Assembly (NCBI GenBank): GCA_024681775.1
Contig: JAILAF010000008.1
Span: forward strand, 1 to 44,080
Direction of reading: 5' to 3'
Length of the DNA: 44,080 nt
Origin: Lachnospiraceae bacterium
GTDB lineage: Bacteria > Bacillota > Clostridia > Lachnospirales > Lachnospiraceae
Shown: positions 7,507-16,458 of the stretch, in pieces
How positions within the stretch are numbered: position 1 is the first letter of the stretch
How the letters are laid out: each line of letters begins with the position of its first letter
Made by a program: the position numbers and the translations under genes
Notes under the pieces: generated by a model
Databases searched by the model: none
Seen by the model: only the letters and a program-made list of their open reading frames with translations
What the model was told of the DNA's origin: nothing

Positions 7507-10500
7507 TTAATCCAGATCAAAGAGCTCGATGGTGGTGTAGGTCACAGGCGATACACTCCAGGGCGTATGGTTGGTCACGGTACCTCCCAAAGCGGTCCTG
7601 ATAGTGATCTCATCCTGTACCGCGATGTAGAAGTTCGAATCAAAGTTGGAGACGGTATTGCTCGACTCGTTCTCCACTCTGGAGACGAAATCGCTGAGCT
7701 TGACAATGACACAATAGTCAACGCCGTTCTCCAGACTGGTCTTGGACTGGGCGGCAGCACCGGTACCGTGGGCCTTGTAATCCTCCCAAAGGTAAACGGT
7801 ATAAGCATCAGTACGTTCATCTACCCCTTCCAGTAATACGCCATCCAAATCCACATTTCCAGCACCGGGCTTCTCGCGGAAGAATCGAACGGTTCCCTTC
7901 TTCTCACCCTGCAGGTTCATATCTGTGACTCTGAAACGAATGGTAACATTCTGATCATTCTCACCGGTAAGACCGATCTCCAGGTTCGGATCATAGTAAC
8001 CGTAGATCGCGGAAGTGGATACACCGCTCTCATCCATGATATCGACATTCGGGGTACGCATACCGGTATTGTAGGATGCGATGATGGTGTTCAGGAACAG
8101 TTTCGCCTCATCCACAGATACAGCATTCGTTGTTCCGTTGGAAGCATTGTGTCCCATTCCGGTATACATGACATTCCCCTTGGAATAGAGGTAATAGTCA
8201 TTCTTGGGATCGTTATCTACCAGGTGCCCTCTTTCCACATTGGTGTCGAGATTATACCAGACCACAATGTCGGACTCACCATCTCCATCGGAATCTCCGG
8301 AGAAATCCAACGTAAAGTACTGCGGGTGCGTCAGTCCCAAGGTGATCGTATTCGATCCGTTCAAATTGAACGGGAAGGTCGTGATCTGACCGGCATTGAT
8401 CCTCACACCCTTCTGTGTATCCAGTCTGGCCATACCGCCATCATACCTGGAATTCAGATAATTCTGCCAATTTCCATCCTCGTGCGTGATCAAATGGGCA
8501 TAAGCATAACCCTGCACCTGAGGAACCGTAGTGTTTCTTCCGGATCCGGGCGTATAAGCAATATCGTGCTCATTGTAGAGATAGTATGCACCATCTCTGG
8601 AATTTGCATCCTTGGAAGGCTCCACCAGTTTATAATTTCCATTCTGCAACTCACCGGCAGAATTCCTGGTATAAGAGACACCACGATACAAAGCAGCACT
8701 GTTGGTATTGTACTCACTGTCTGAAATGCCGTAAGTGTCCAGTCCCACATAGGAACGGATGTAGGCATTCATCTGATAACCCCAAATATAGTTATTAATA
8801 TTATTTTTTGCTATATTAGCGGGCATTCCGATATAGGATGTCATATCATGGGCAAAAAGGACACTCTTACCGGACTGGATGAAGGATTTCACAAAACTGG
8901 TCTGCCATGGTTGCAGATCTGCTCCGTCCAGCGCATCGGAGAATCCCAGGATCAACATATCAAAATCGGAAATCTTATAATCATTCTCCTCCCAATTGCT
9001 CATACCTACTGTCGTGATATCCAGAATATAATCATCGGAAATCTGACTTGCAAGCTCTTGGAAATAATTCGTTTTATGCCTGTTATGAGCAGGTCCCGCA
9101 GAGGTGGCATCTACATACCGATCACCGTTCCAGTGACCGATGCTTTCCTCAAGATTGATGACATCATTTCTGCCGGTGGTAAGCATATGAACCTGCAGAA
9201 CCTTGATGGTCCGATCAGCAACAGGAATTTCCTCCATGGGCTCCAGTTTCAAGTACCCAGTCGTGGAATTCCGGACATATTCATTATCCGACTGGCAGAC
9301 CTCCAGTTTCCAGGTAATACAGCCATAGTAGGTGCTGGGTACCTGAACTGTGATCTCATTCTTGTTATCTGCGGACAGTCCGTTATACTGTGCTACCAGC
9401 TCATTCAGATCCGAGAATTTACCATCTGCGTTGGAATCTACAAACACCTTGCAAATATAATCGGATTTCGAAGAAACGGCACCGAGGTTTCGAATGGTGA
9501 AGGAATAAGGAATGTAATACTTCTGATCGCTGCTGGCTCTCAGGATCTTAACTTCCCCATTCGGGTTTCCATTCACAGTATAATACTCTTCACCAAGCAT
9601 CAGACAGTTTTCATACTCGGAATCCAAACTCAGCTTTGCCCTATTGGCATAATACTTAAACAGCGCGGAGCGATCCTGGTAACCCTGCGCACCGTTAAGC
9701 TCACCGCTGGAGAAGACATTCTTGTCGCCCTTCACAAGATCCAGGAACTCGTAAAGGTAGGAGGAACTATCAACTCTGTATGCATTTACGGTATAGCTTC
9801 CGTCGTTCGGATTCACAGTCAAGAGCTGTTGGTCAATGATGATCGGATAAGATGCATACTTAAAGTCAAGTAACTTATTGTACGCCTCTCTGGACAGATC
9901 ATTTCCGGAAAACCGATGAGTTGCATTCCTGTAGGGCCTATTAGAATTTTCCCATTCCGTCGCCAGGAACCCTACCGTCTCTATTCCACCTCGAGTCATG
10001 TCTCCGACATTGAAATACCGCAGACCATTCATGCCGGTATCATTGAATACCGTCTCATTCATCAAGGTGGTACTGTTATATTGGGTGCTCATGTTGGTGG
10101 TGGAAGCATCGAAATAGATCACATCATAAACATTGTTCAGATCATCGATCTTACTGATGAAGAGGTTCATGTTCATACAGGTGATGGTGATATTATCCTG
10201 CTTCACGCCGGTGAGGGCAGAAAAACGAGCCTTGTCCAGACCGCTGCCGGCATTATAAACCTGTGAAGCAGGCTCCACCACAAGGATGTTCAGCGCTTCC
10301 TTCACTTTCGCGATCTCGGTAGCGGACATGATGTGCCGGATGATGGTAGCATCATAGACTTCCGTAGAGAGTCTTTCGTCGCTTTCAAAGGACACATCGG
10401 AATCACGCTGCAGGTTCTCCTGGATGATCAGATTCACCACATCAGCGAGACCGCCGGCGATATGGCCATTGGTATCGTCCGTATCGGAACCGTAGAAGGT

Positions 10501-12231
10501 GCCGACATAGTTCTGTACATCCAGAAGGGGCGCAGTATTCCCATCAAAGAACCATGCACAGCCTCTAACGAACATAAGATCATGCTCCGTATCGATAGAG
10601 AAGGAAGGCAGGATCGCACCGTTCGTCAGGCCATTAAAGGCTCCATCATTCGCAAATCCGGACTGATCCGCATTCAGCAGGCCGATCTTGTTCATCTCTG
10701 CGCTACCCGGAACCGGATTCTCGGAAAGCATCATAAAGTTCAGGGCTCTCGTGAGGTTGGTATCCGTTGCGGTACCTGCAAGAGCAGTTCCCGCAAACCG
10801 ATCGGAAATGTCCACCTGAACAGGGATATTCTCATGATACAGATGCAATGCAAAGGTCCGGGCATTTGCAACGCTCAGGTCGTCAGATGCATTGTAATAG
10901 GCGGTCAGAGGCACGCCGGTGGAATCCCCATTAGCATCCAGGGTCCAACCCATAGTTCCAAAGGTGTCATCCGTCACCGTAACTCTGGCGTTACCGCCTG
11001 CAACCACAGAAACATAATCAAACTCGGAAAGGACTCTGCCGGAGGTAGTATCGGCATTACCGATCATTGCATTCAGCTCAGAAGGCGTCACCACATAGAC
11101 CTCGATACCAAAGATCGGAATCTCAGAGTAGGAATCCAGACCAAAGACTTCCCGCAGGAAGGTGTGGTGGTTCACCAGACCGCCGCAATACCAGAAGGAT
11201 GCGCCGGATACGATGACGGTATCACCGGCCTCTCCGTTTTCCTCATAAGTATCAAAGAACTCATACTCGCCATCGTTACTGGTGTAGACATCATAGAGAT
11301 TGGCCATGTAGACCCAGTCTCCTACCTTCACCTGGTTGTCCTGGTTATTGGTTATATACTGGAACTGCACGGAGTAGTACTCAGAAAGCTCCACGGACCA
11401 ATCGAAACTCGCATCATTACCGGTGACAGAACCGGACATATCATCCCAAACTGCCTTTGCATTCCCGGCATAGATATAGTATCCACTGGTTGCCTTGGTA
11501 TAGATGGGAAGCTCGGGATGATTCGCTGCCAGGTCAGAAAGATCAGCATAGGTCAACTGAGCATCAGAAGCCACATTGTAATAAACCGTTCCTGTTCCGT
11601 TGTTGACATCGATGAGACGGATGCTTCCATCGGAGACAATGTTAAAGGAAACATGCCACTTGTCAGAAGCACTGCCTGTGTGCAGGCGGAATTTACCTCT
11701 CCGCTCGGTCTGCTCGAAAGGTACCTCCGTGTAGAGTCTGTCATCATCAGCCGCAACCTCAGACAGGTCAGAGACCTCATTGTAGGGCTCAAACCGGAAG
11801 GGAAGATCTGCCTGGGACTGATTCGCATAATCCGAAGCGATGGAAGAAAGGATCTGGTCCGCCTCAGAGGAAAGCTCTGCCATAAAGGCTGCGCGATCCT
11901 CCTTGGTAGCAATCCCTGCCAGTTTCTCACTCCAGGGCTGATAGGTATTGGTGGTAGCATCATAGAGTACCGGGAAAGGTTCACAGCCATCAATGGTATA
12001 TCCCATCTCGGCCATGGAATGGTCCGGAACAATCTCCAGGATGCTAAACTTCGCACTGGAATCGGAAAGGATCTCATTCCGGATGCGCTGAATGGAAAGC
12101 AGAGCGTCCTCAGCTGCCTGAGCATCGATGGTATTTCGGTCAACGGCATAATAAATCCCTCCCGCCGTGACAGAGACAACCAAGGCAACCGATAATGTCC
12201 TTTTTAAAAATGTTGACAGTTTCTTACTCAT
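7507..12231 (-). CDS. Secreted DUF5057-domain protein, candidate pilus-tip partner
   Basis: A 1574-residue protein with a signal peptide (basic start MSKKLSTFLKR, hydrophobic core about 12-30, likely cleavage near AQA-AE at 37-39) and no C-terminal membrane helix. Residues about 60-75 read FSILEIVPDHSMAEMGY. Later come YDVIYFDAS and a stretch with FDMLILGFSDA and GKSVLFAHDMTSY. Near the end come DIVVWYNL, KNDYYLYSKGNVMYTGMGH and an EAKLF-N-T-I-I-A-SY segment. Together these are the hallmarks I know for DUF5057 proteins of Clostridia; the biochemical role is unknown. An EF-hand-like loop, D-S-D-G-D-G-E-S-D, lies at 1313-1321. The gene follows the giant minor pilin by 11 bases with GAGGA as ribosome site and ends the pilus operon. 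By position it could be an adhesin or assembly factor carried at the pilus tip, as PilY1 is in Gram-negatives; that is inference. Confidence 0.8.
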   Translation of the reverse strand: MSKKLSTFLKRTLSVALVVSVTAGGIYYAVDRNTIDAQAAEDALLSIQRIRNEILSDSSAKFSILEIVPDHSMAEMGYTIDGCEPFPVLYDATTNTYQPWSEKLAGIATKEDRAAFMAELSSEADQILSSIASDYANQSQADLPFRFEPYNEVSDLSEVAADDDRLYTEVPFEQTERRGKFRLHTGSASDKWHVSFNIVSDGSIRLIDVNNGTGTVYYNVASDAQLTYADLSDLAANHPELPIYTKATSGYYIYAGNAKAVWDDMSGSVTGNDASFDWSVELSEYYSVQFQYITNNQDNQVKVGDWVYMANLYDVYTSNDGEYEFFDTYEENGEAGDTVIVSGASFWYCGGLVNHHTFLREVFGLDSYSEIPIFGIEVYVVTPSELNAMIGNADTTSGRVLSEFDYVSVVAGGNARVTVTDDTFGTMGWTLDANGDSTGVPLTAYYNASDDLSVANARTFALHLYHENIPVQVDISDRFAGTALAGTATDTNLTRALNFMMLSENPVPGSAEMNKIGLLNADQSGFANDGAFNGLTNGAILPSFSIDTEHDLMFVRGCAWFFDGNTAPLLDVQNYVGTFYGSDTDDTNGHIAGGLADVVNLIIQENLQRDSDVSFESDERLSTEVYDATIIRHIMSATEIAKVKEALNILVVEPASQVYNAGSGLDKARFSALTGVKQDNITITCMNMNLFISKIDDLNNVYDVIYFDASTTNMSTQYNSTTLMNETVFNDTGMNGLRYFNVGDMTRGGIETVGFLATEWENSNRPYRNATHRFSGNDLSREAYNKLLDFKYASYPIIIDQQLLTVNPNDGSYTVNAYRVDSSSYLYEFLDLVKGDKNVFSSGELNGAQGYQDRSALFKYYANRAKLSLDSEYENCLMLGEEYYTVNGNPNGEVKILRASSDQKYYIPYSFTIRNLGAVSSKSDYICKVFVDSNADGKFSDLNELVAQYNGLSADNKNEITVQVPSTYYGCITWKLEVCQSDNEYVRNSTTGYLKLEPMEEIPVADRTIKVLQVHMLTTGRNDVINLEESIGHWNGDRYVDATSAGPAHNRHKTNYFQELASQISDDYILDITTVGMSNWEENDYKISDFDMLILGFSDALDGADLQPWQTSFVKSFIQSGKSVLFAHDMTSYIGMPANIAKNNINNYIWGYQMNAYIRSYVGLDTYGISDSEYNTNSAALYRGVSYTRNSAGELQNGNYKLVEPSKDANSRDGAYYLYNEHDIAYTPGSGRNTTVPQVQGYAYAHLITHEDGNWQNYLNSRYDGGMARLDTQKGVRINAGQITTFPFNLNGSNTITLGLTHPQYFTLDFSGDSDGDGESDIVVWYNLDTNVERGHLVDNDPKNDYYLYSKGNVMYTGMGHNASNGTTNAVSVDEAKLFLNTIIASYNTGMRTPNVDIMDESGVSTSAIYGYYDPNLEIGLTGENDQNVTIRFRVTDMNLQGEKKGTVRFFREKPGAGNVDLDGVLLEGVDERTDAYTVYLWEDYKAHGTGAAAQSKTSLENGVDYCVIVKLSDFVSRVENESSNTVSNFDSNFYIAVQDEITIRTALGGTVTNHTPWSVSPVTYTTIELFDLD

Positions 12232-12242
12232 ATCTTCCTCAC

Positions 12243-15200
12243 TTAATTATAAGCTGTAAAGCGATCCGGATACTTATAATAGTATGCCTTATTATACTTT
12301 TTCGCATTGTCATCCCATCTTAAGAAAGTAAAATCACCATCTCGATCATACCAAGACTGAAGGAATCCATCCTTATTATTTCCGGTTTGATAAGTCAAAT
12401 AATAATATGAGAAAGAACCGAAATAATAGTCATAAGTTACTTTTCTTAAGTAATAACACTCCGTTGCAGAAATCTCATACCTCCAGTAGGTTATACCATA
12501 CTCTTGCCCCTTAATCCAGCGAGAATCTCCGGGAGCAGGCGCATACAGGCTGGAGGGTTCGGGCTTAACCGTTATCACGGAGCGCCTACTAAGCTCATCA
12601 TAGACGATATTATCGGGATAATACACAGAACCGGTGCCTTCAAAGAATCGGTACTCTGTCCCATACTCTCCATCAGAATACTCAAGGTATCCGGTATAAG
12701 GCGTCTGCCAATTGCCTACAATGGTTCTATATCTCCACTGATTTACCCAAACGCCATTATCCTTGAACAAATAGGTGAGATAATATTTCCCTTCTTTTAA
12801 GATCAATTCATATCTCTCATTGGAAGAAGGCTCGTAGTAGCTTACACCGCTCTGAGAAGAATCGGTCTTCCATTCACCGGAACCAGGAAGAGGCGCACAA
12901 AGCACCGTAGGTGTCTTATTATCTCCCGTTAAGTTGCTGTTATCCTTGATCAGTTTATCCGGGAACACATTATTTCCGACAATATTAAATTGGATGGAGC
13001 CAACACATCCTTTCATTACGGACCAGGCAGCAGCCTGGGAATGGCCCATGTATGGATTCTCTTCATACTTAAGGGTAACAGTCTGACCGGAATTGTTGTC
13101 CGCAAACGCTTTATCGATAGTGAAATCAAGATAACCAATCCTGGAGTCGCTATTGGAAACCCCCTGAGTAACACTAAAGAAGTTTGCAATCCTTCCAAAA
13201 TTCTTAGAAAAATCGTATTCTGATAATGCTACAGTACGACCATAATCCGAGATCTTGTAGTAATCATTGTGAGAACTGTGCTCATAAAACCCGCCATTCA
13301 AATGAATAGGATTTTCTGTATCCAGATGCCAGTCTCCGGAATATCTTTCTCTTCTATACCATTTTTCGTTCGTATAACCTTCATCCTTGAAGAAATAAGA
13401 CGAACTGATCTTTGTATTTGGATTAAAAATCGTAGCATTGAAACGATTAATCAAACCATCAACATAAGCGCTTTCATCATCCTCTAGTGTAAAGATTGCT
13501 TGATTTTTTTTACCTCCGGCATAACCCTGCCCAAGATAAATAACGTAATCAGAATCTCTGTCATACCCTAATTCAGAGGTATTATAATCATCGTCTCCAA
13601 AACGATTAGGCCAGTTACCGGTCTGGTTGAAGAATTGAGGCGTGCCTAATACACCGCCCCAACCACTGGTCAGGCGGAAGTATACGCGAGACTTGATATC
13701 TCCGGTTCCTCTGAGCAGACTCACATCGAGGTCGGAGCTCCAGGTTGCGCCATCTGCAGAATACTCGATCTGAACAGGATCTACCGGAACAAAGTAGGTC
13801 TTATCAAAGGCAACTTCACCGCCATTGTTGGCAGTGATCTTAATCTGAACCTCCAGGCAATCGTTATCATTCACATTACCATAACGATCTACCAGGATGC
13901 CGGAGTAAGGGAATACCACAGAATTGTCCAGATAAAGCTGCACATCATAATATTCGTTCTCAAAGACAACCTGGTTATCCACCACCTGGGTCAGCAGATA
14001 GACATCCCCGGCATTGTTATTGTACTTATTGTAAGTCCTACCACCAATCGTAATTCTTTCCGCCCCGGCCTGATTATAGGCACCGTTGTTGCTGATGGTG
14101 TTGTTAAACACTCTCGGGCAATCCGGATCGGATCTTTGCATGGCAGTTACAATGCCTTCCTCATCCACCTCGGTAGCATGACCGCTGTAGAGTTCAAAGG
14201 AAAGGACAGGGTTCGCCCCTCCGTATTTCTTTGCCATGGACTTCATGATACTGTTCAGCGCATCCATATCCAGGGGAAGCAGTCCATCTCTCTGCAGATG
14301 TGCCTTGGGATCGATGAGATCCTTATTGGCAGACTGCACCATGATGGTCTTGGTCATGCCTTCCGCACTGGTATTGGGCCGGATGGTACGATAACGGATC
14401 ACCACCCTGGTGTCATCGTAGTAGGAAGTATCCTCATATGCCAGATCCTTCAGGTCAAAGCTGATACTACCGGTCGCAGGATCGATGGAGAGCTTCTCCA
14501 CCACATTGCCGGAGCCGGAAGTCACCTTTGCATTCTGCAGAACGCCGTTCGCATCGTGGTAATACTCCGTCACGGAAATCTCGGAGAATCCGCCCACGTT
14601 GTTGATAATGGTGGATGCATCACTGTAATCTGCCTTGATCTGCTCATCGATATGGAACTGACCTTCCGCAGGATTGGGCGCTACGGTAAAGGCATGGGCC
14701 TGATCAGGGCCGGCACTCAGACGGGTAACGATACCGGTGGTCTTCTCCTTGATCTCCACCGTATCATCCGTATAGGTCGTGCCGTCATAAGAAACCGTTC
14801 CAGCCATGGCATTGATCTTGCGGACCCAGACATGGAGGCACTTCTCGGGGGTCATACCATCAGCTTCATCCTTACCGTTGATGTAAAGGCTGCTGACAGG
14901 ATCCTCGGGATCATCGATATAAGCATAGACATAGAAGTCTGCTGCAGTCTCCTCTTTGGAAACGGTAACGATTACCTTACCATCCTTCTTCTCTACGGTA
15001 CTGCCGCCGGCAGTAACGGAAGTGGAGCCCGCTGCTGCAGGATATATGCCCCAGTTTACATTTTTGAACATAAGCAGGCCGCCGGTACTGCTGACGGTAG
15101 CGGTGATGGTCTTACCGTCTTCAGAGCCGTAGGACTCTTCGTTCCAAAGCATGATCTCCTTAGGAGACACAACAATATCTCCCACCTTCACTTCATCATC

Positions 15201-15845
15201 AATGGGATCATCATAGATGTCGGAAGTGATATTGATGGGAACCTCGTTACGCACTTTGATCTTGTGGGTGGTGGTATAGGATCTGTCACCCTTCTCAAAG
15301 GTGATGGTATAAGCAACCGTGCGGTCGCCGCCGGGCTTGATCTCGGACAGATCCACCGCAAAGGACTTCACATATTCTGCCAGGAGGTTACCAACGGAGA
15401 CAGGCGTCTCGTCCTTGGTGGCTTCGTAGGTGGAATAGGTGATCTTTCCGGTGTCCTTATCCCAGTTGATCACGATATAGCCGGACTTGTTGTAGATGTA
15501 GAGAGACTTGGTATACTTCACATACTCAAGCAGGTCGTCCTCATCCACGCCGATCTCATCATCCGTGATGATATATCCGTCCAGGACTTCTTCACCGTCC
15601 GCAGCCTGGGCATTGTACCGATAGGAAATACCCCGGTTCACGTCGATGATCAGGTCCTGCATCTCGTTGGAAAGAAGCTGTGCCTCATACTGCAGGTCGG
15701 TCTCGGTAGAGCCGTTATTGTAGCTCCTCTGTGCAGTCATGATGAAGGCGCCGATGGCCGTGGTTGCGATTCCGAGAATGGCAACGGCGACTATGATCTC
15801 AACGAGGGAAAACCCCTTGTTTTTCAATCTTCTCAACCCTTTCAT
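12243..15845 (-). CDS. Giant minor pilin, PilW/GspJ-like (about 1200 residues)
   Basis: A type IV prepilin start followed by a very large ectodomain. The start is MKGLRRLKNKG at 15845, fixed by AAGGAG 8 bases upstream; an ATG at 15863 overlaps the preceding gene. Cleavage is expected after Gly11, giving FSLVE with Glu5 present and a hydrophobic helix to about residue 38. Residues about 40-200 resemble PilW/GspJ minor pilins (LQYEAQLLSNEMQDLI). Beyond lies an Ig-like beta region (about 225-340), and long beta-rich, Tyr/Asn-rich segments follow. Two modules at the C-terminus each begin with L-x-A-P-x-P-G-x-x-x-W (residues 982 and 1100). Typical minor pilins of this class have about 200-350 residues, so this one is several-fold larger. 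The 3' part (about 12243-13700) is clearly richer in A+T. Probably part of the pilus tip complex with the three preceding minor pilins. Confidence 0.85.
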   Translation of the reverse strand: MKGLRRLKNKGFSLVEIIVAVAILGIATTAIGAFIMTAQRSYNNGSTETDLQYEAQLLSNEMQDLIIDVNRGISYRYNAQAADGEEVLDGYIITDDEIGVDEDDLLEYVKYTKSLYIYNKSGYIVINWDKDTGKITYSTYEATKDETPVSVGNLLAEYVKSFAVDLSEIKPGGDRTVAYTITFEKGDRSYTTTHKIKVRNEVPINITSDIYDDPIDDEVKVGDIVVSPKEIMLWNEESYGSEDGKTITATVSSTGGLLMFKNVNWGIYPAAAGSTSVTAGGSTVEKKDGKVIVTVSKEETAADFYVYAYIDDPEDPVSSLYINGKDEADGMTPEKCLHVWVRKINAMAGTVSYDGTTYTDDTVEIKEKTTGIVTRLSAGPDQAHAFTVAPNPAEGQFHIDEQIKADYSDASTIINNVGGFSEISVTEYYHDANGVLQNAKVTSGSGNVVEKLSIDPATGSISFDLKDLAYEDTSYYDDTRVVIRYRTIRPNTSAEGMTKTIMVQSANKDLIDPKAHLQRDGLLPLDMDALNSIMKSMAKKYGGANPVLSFELYSGHATEVDEEGIVTAMQRSDPDCPRVFNNTISNNGAYNQAGAERITIGGRTYNKYNNNAGDVYLLTQVVDNQVVFENEYYDVQLYLDNSVVFPYSGILVDRYGNVNDNDCLEVQIKITANNGGEVAFDKTYFVPVDPVQIEYSADGATWSSDLDVSLLRGTGDIKSRVYFRLTSGWGGVLGTPQFFNQTGNWPNRFGDDDYNTSELGYDRDSDYVIYLGQGYAGGKKNQAIFTLEDDESAYVDGLINRFNATIFNPNTKISSSYFFKDEGYTNEKWYRRERYSGDWHLDTENPIHLNGGFYEHSSHNDYYKISDYGRTVALSEYDFSKNFGRIANFFSVTQGVSNSDSRIGYLDFTIDKAFADNNSGQTVTLKYEENPYMGHSQAAAWSVMKGCVGSIQFNIVGNNVFPDKLIKDNSNLTGDNKTPTVLCAPLPGSGEWKTDSSQSGVSYYEPSSNERYELILKEGKYYLTYLFKDNGVWVNQWRYRTIVGNWQTPYTGYLEYSDGEYGTEYRFFEGTGSVYYPDNIVYDELSRRSVITVKPEPSSLYAPAPGDSRWIKGQEYGITYWRYEISATECYYLRKVTYDYYFGSFSYYYLTYQTGNNKDGFLQSWYDRDGDFTFLRWDDNAKKYNKAYYYKYPDRFTAYN
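12253..12902 (-). repeat. Two diverged tandem modules at the C-terminus of the giant minor pilin
   Basis: Two protein-level modules of about 100-118 residues lie head to tail, starting at residues 982 (base 12902) and 1100 (base 12548). Both open with an A-P-x-P-G-x-x-x-W motif, continue with a Y-x-E-x-S segment and have a YYLTY strand. They are too diverged to show as a DNA repeat. Confidence 0.55.
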
Positions 15846-15850
15846 TTGCG

Positions 15851-16429
15851 TTACTCCTTCCAAGCGTAAGTTACTTTACCGGTAAGTTGCACCAGATCCA
15901 GCTGCATGGTCCAGTTTCCTTTGGTGATATAGATCGTTGACACGCTGTTTCCCAGGTCCGTTGCGCCGACAAAAGCATTCTTAAAGCTGCCGGCAGACCG
16001 GTCAAAGGAAAAGATCAGGCTCTCATCCATAGATCCGGGAAGGGATCCGTAGGATACCACGTTCAAAACATGCTCAGCAACGGACTCGTCCTCTCCCAAA
16101 AGCTTATAGGAGACAGTCAGATTCTTCTCTCCGATCTGCTCCGGAGCGGATATCGTCACATCACTGCCCTTGGTGGTCTCCAGAGAAGCACAGACACCCA
16201 GATCCGTATTGGTCAGGATCAGTCTGGCATCCTTGAAGCTCATGGCATTGGTCCTGGCCTTTTCCAGGTAATAGACCACCTGCTTGGTACATCCTGTCAC
16301 ATGCCTTCTGGGTACCACCCCCAGGAGGGTGATGGAACCGATTCCGACGATGGCCAGGATAGCGATCACCGTAATGAGTTCGATCAAAGAATATCCATGA
16401 TTATTCGGTTTGCGAAGATTCCTGTTCAT
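15851..16429 (-). CDS. Minor prepilin, GspH/FimT-like
   Basis: A 192-residue prepilin. The leader MNRNLRKPNNHG is expected to be cut after Gly12, leaving YSLIE with Glu5 and the helix LITVIAILAIVGIGSITLL. The next segment (TGCTKQVVYYLEKARTNAM) resembles the start of GspH/FimT minor pilins, whose helix is followed by residues of the type L...L..AR..A. The C-terminal part is a small beta domain with a short basic/aromatic tail (TYAWKE). Its size is normal for the family, unlike its neighbours. The stop lies 5 bases before the giant pilin start, so the two are probably translated together. Minor pilins of this kind join the complex that primes pilus assembly at the tip. Confidence 0.85.
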   Translation of the reverse strand: MNRNLRKPNNHGYSLIELITVIAILAIVGIGSITLLGVVPRRHVTGCTKQVVYYLEKARTNAMSFKDARLILTNTDLGVCASLETTKGSDVTISAPEQIGEKNLTVSYKLLGEDESVAEHVLNVVSYGSLPGSMDESLIFSFDRSAGSFKNAFVGATDLGNSVSTIYITKGNWTMQLDLVQLTGKVTYAWKE

Positions 16430-16458
16430 TGATGCTTGGTCACTCCTTATGGATTCGC

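Noticed and set aside
10333-15869. Plus-strand open frames opposite the DUF5057 and giant pilin genes
   Set aside because: They mirror minus-strand genes that carry a signal peptide or prepilin motif and proper ribosome sites.
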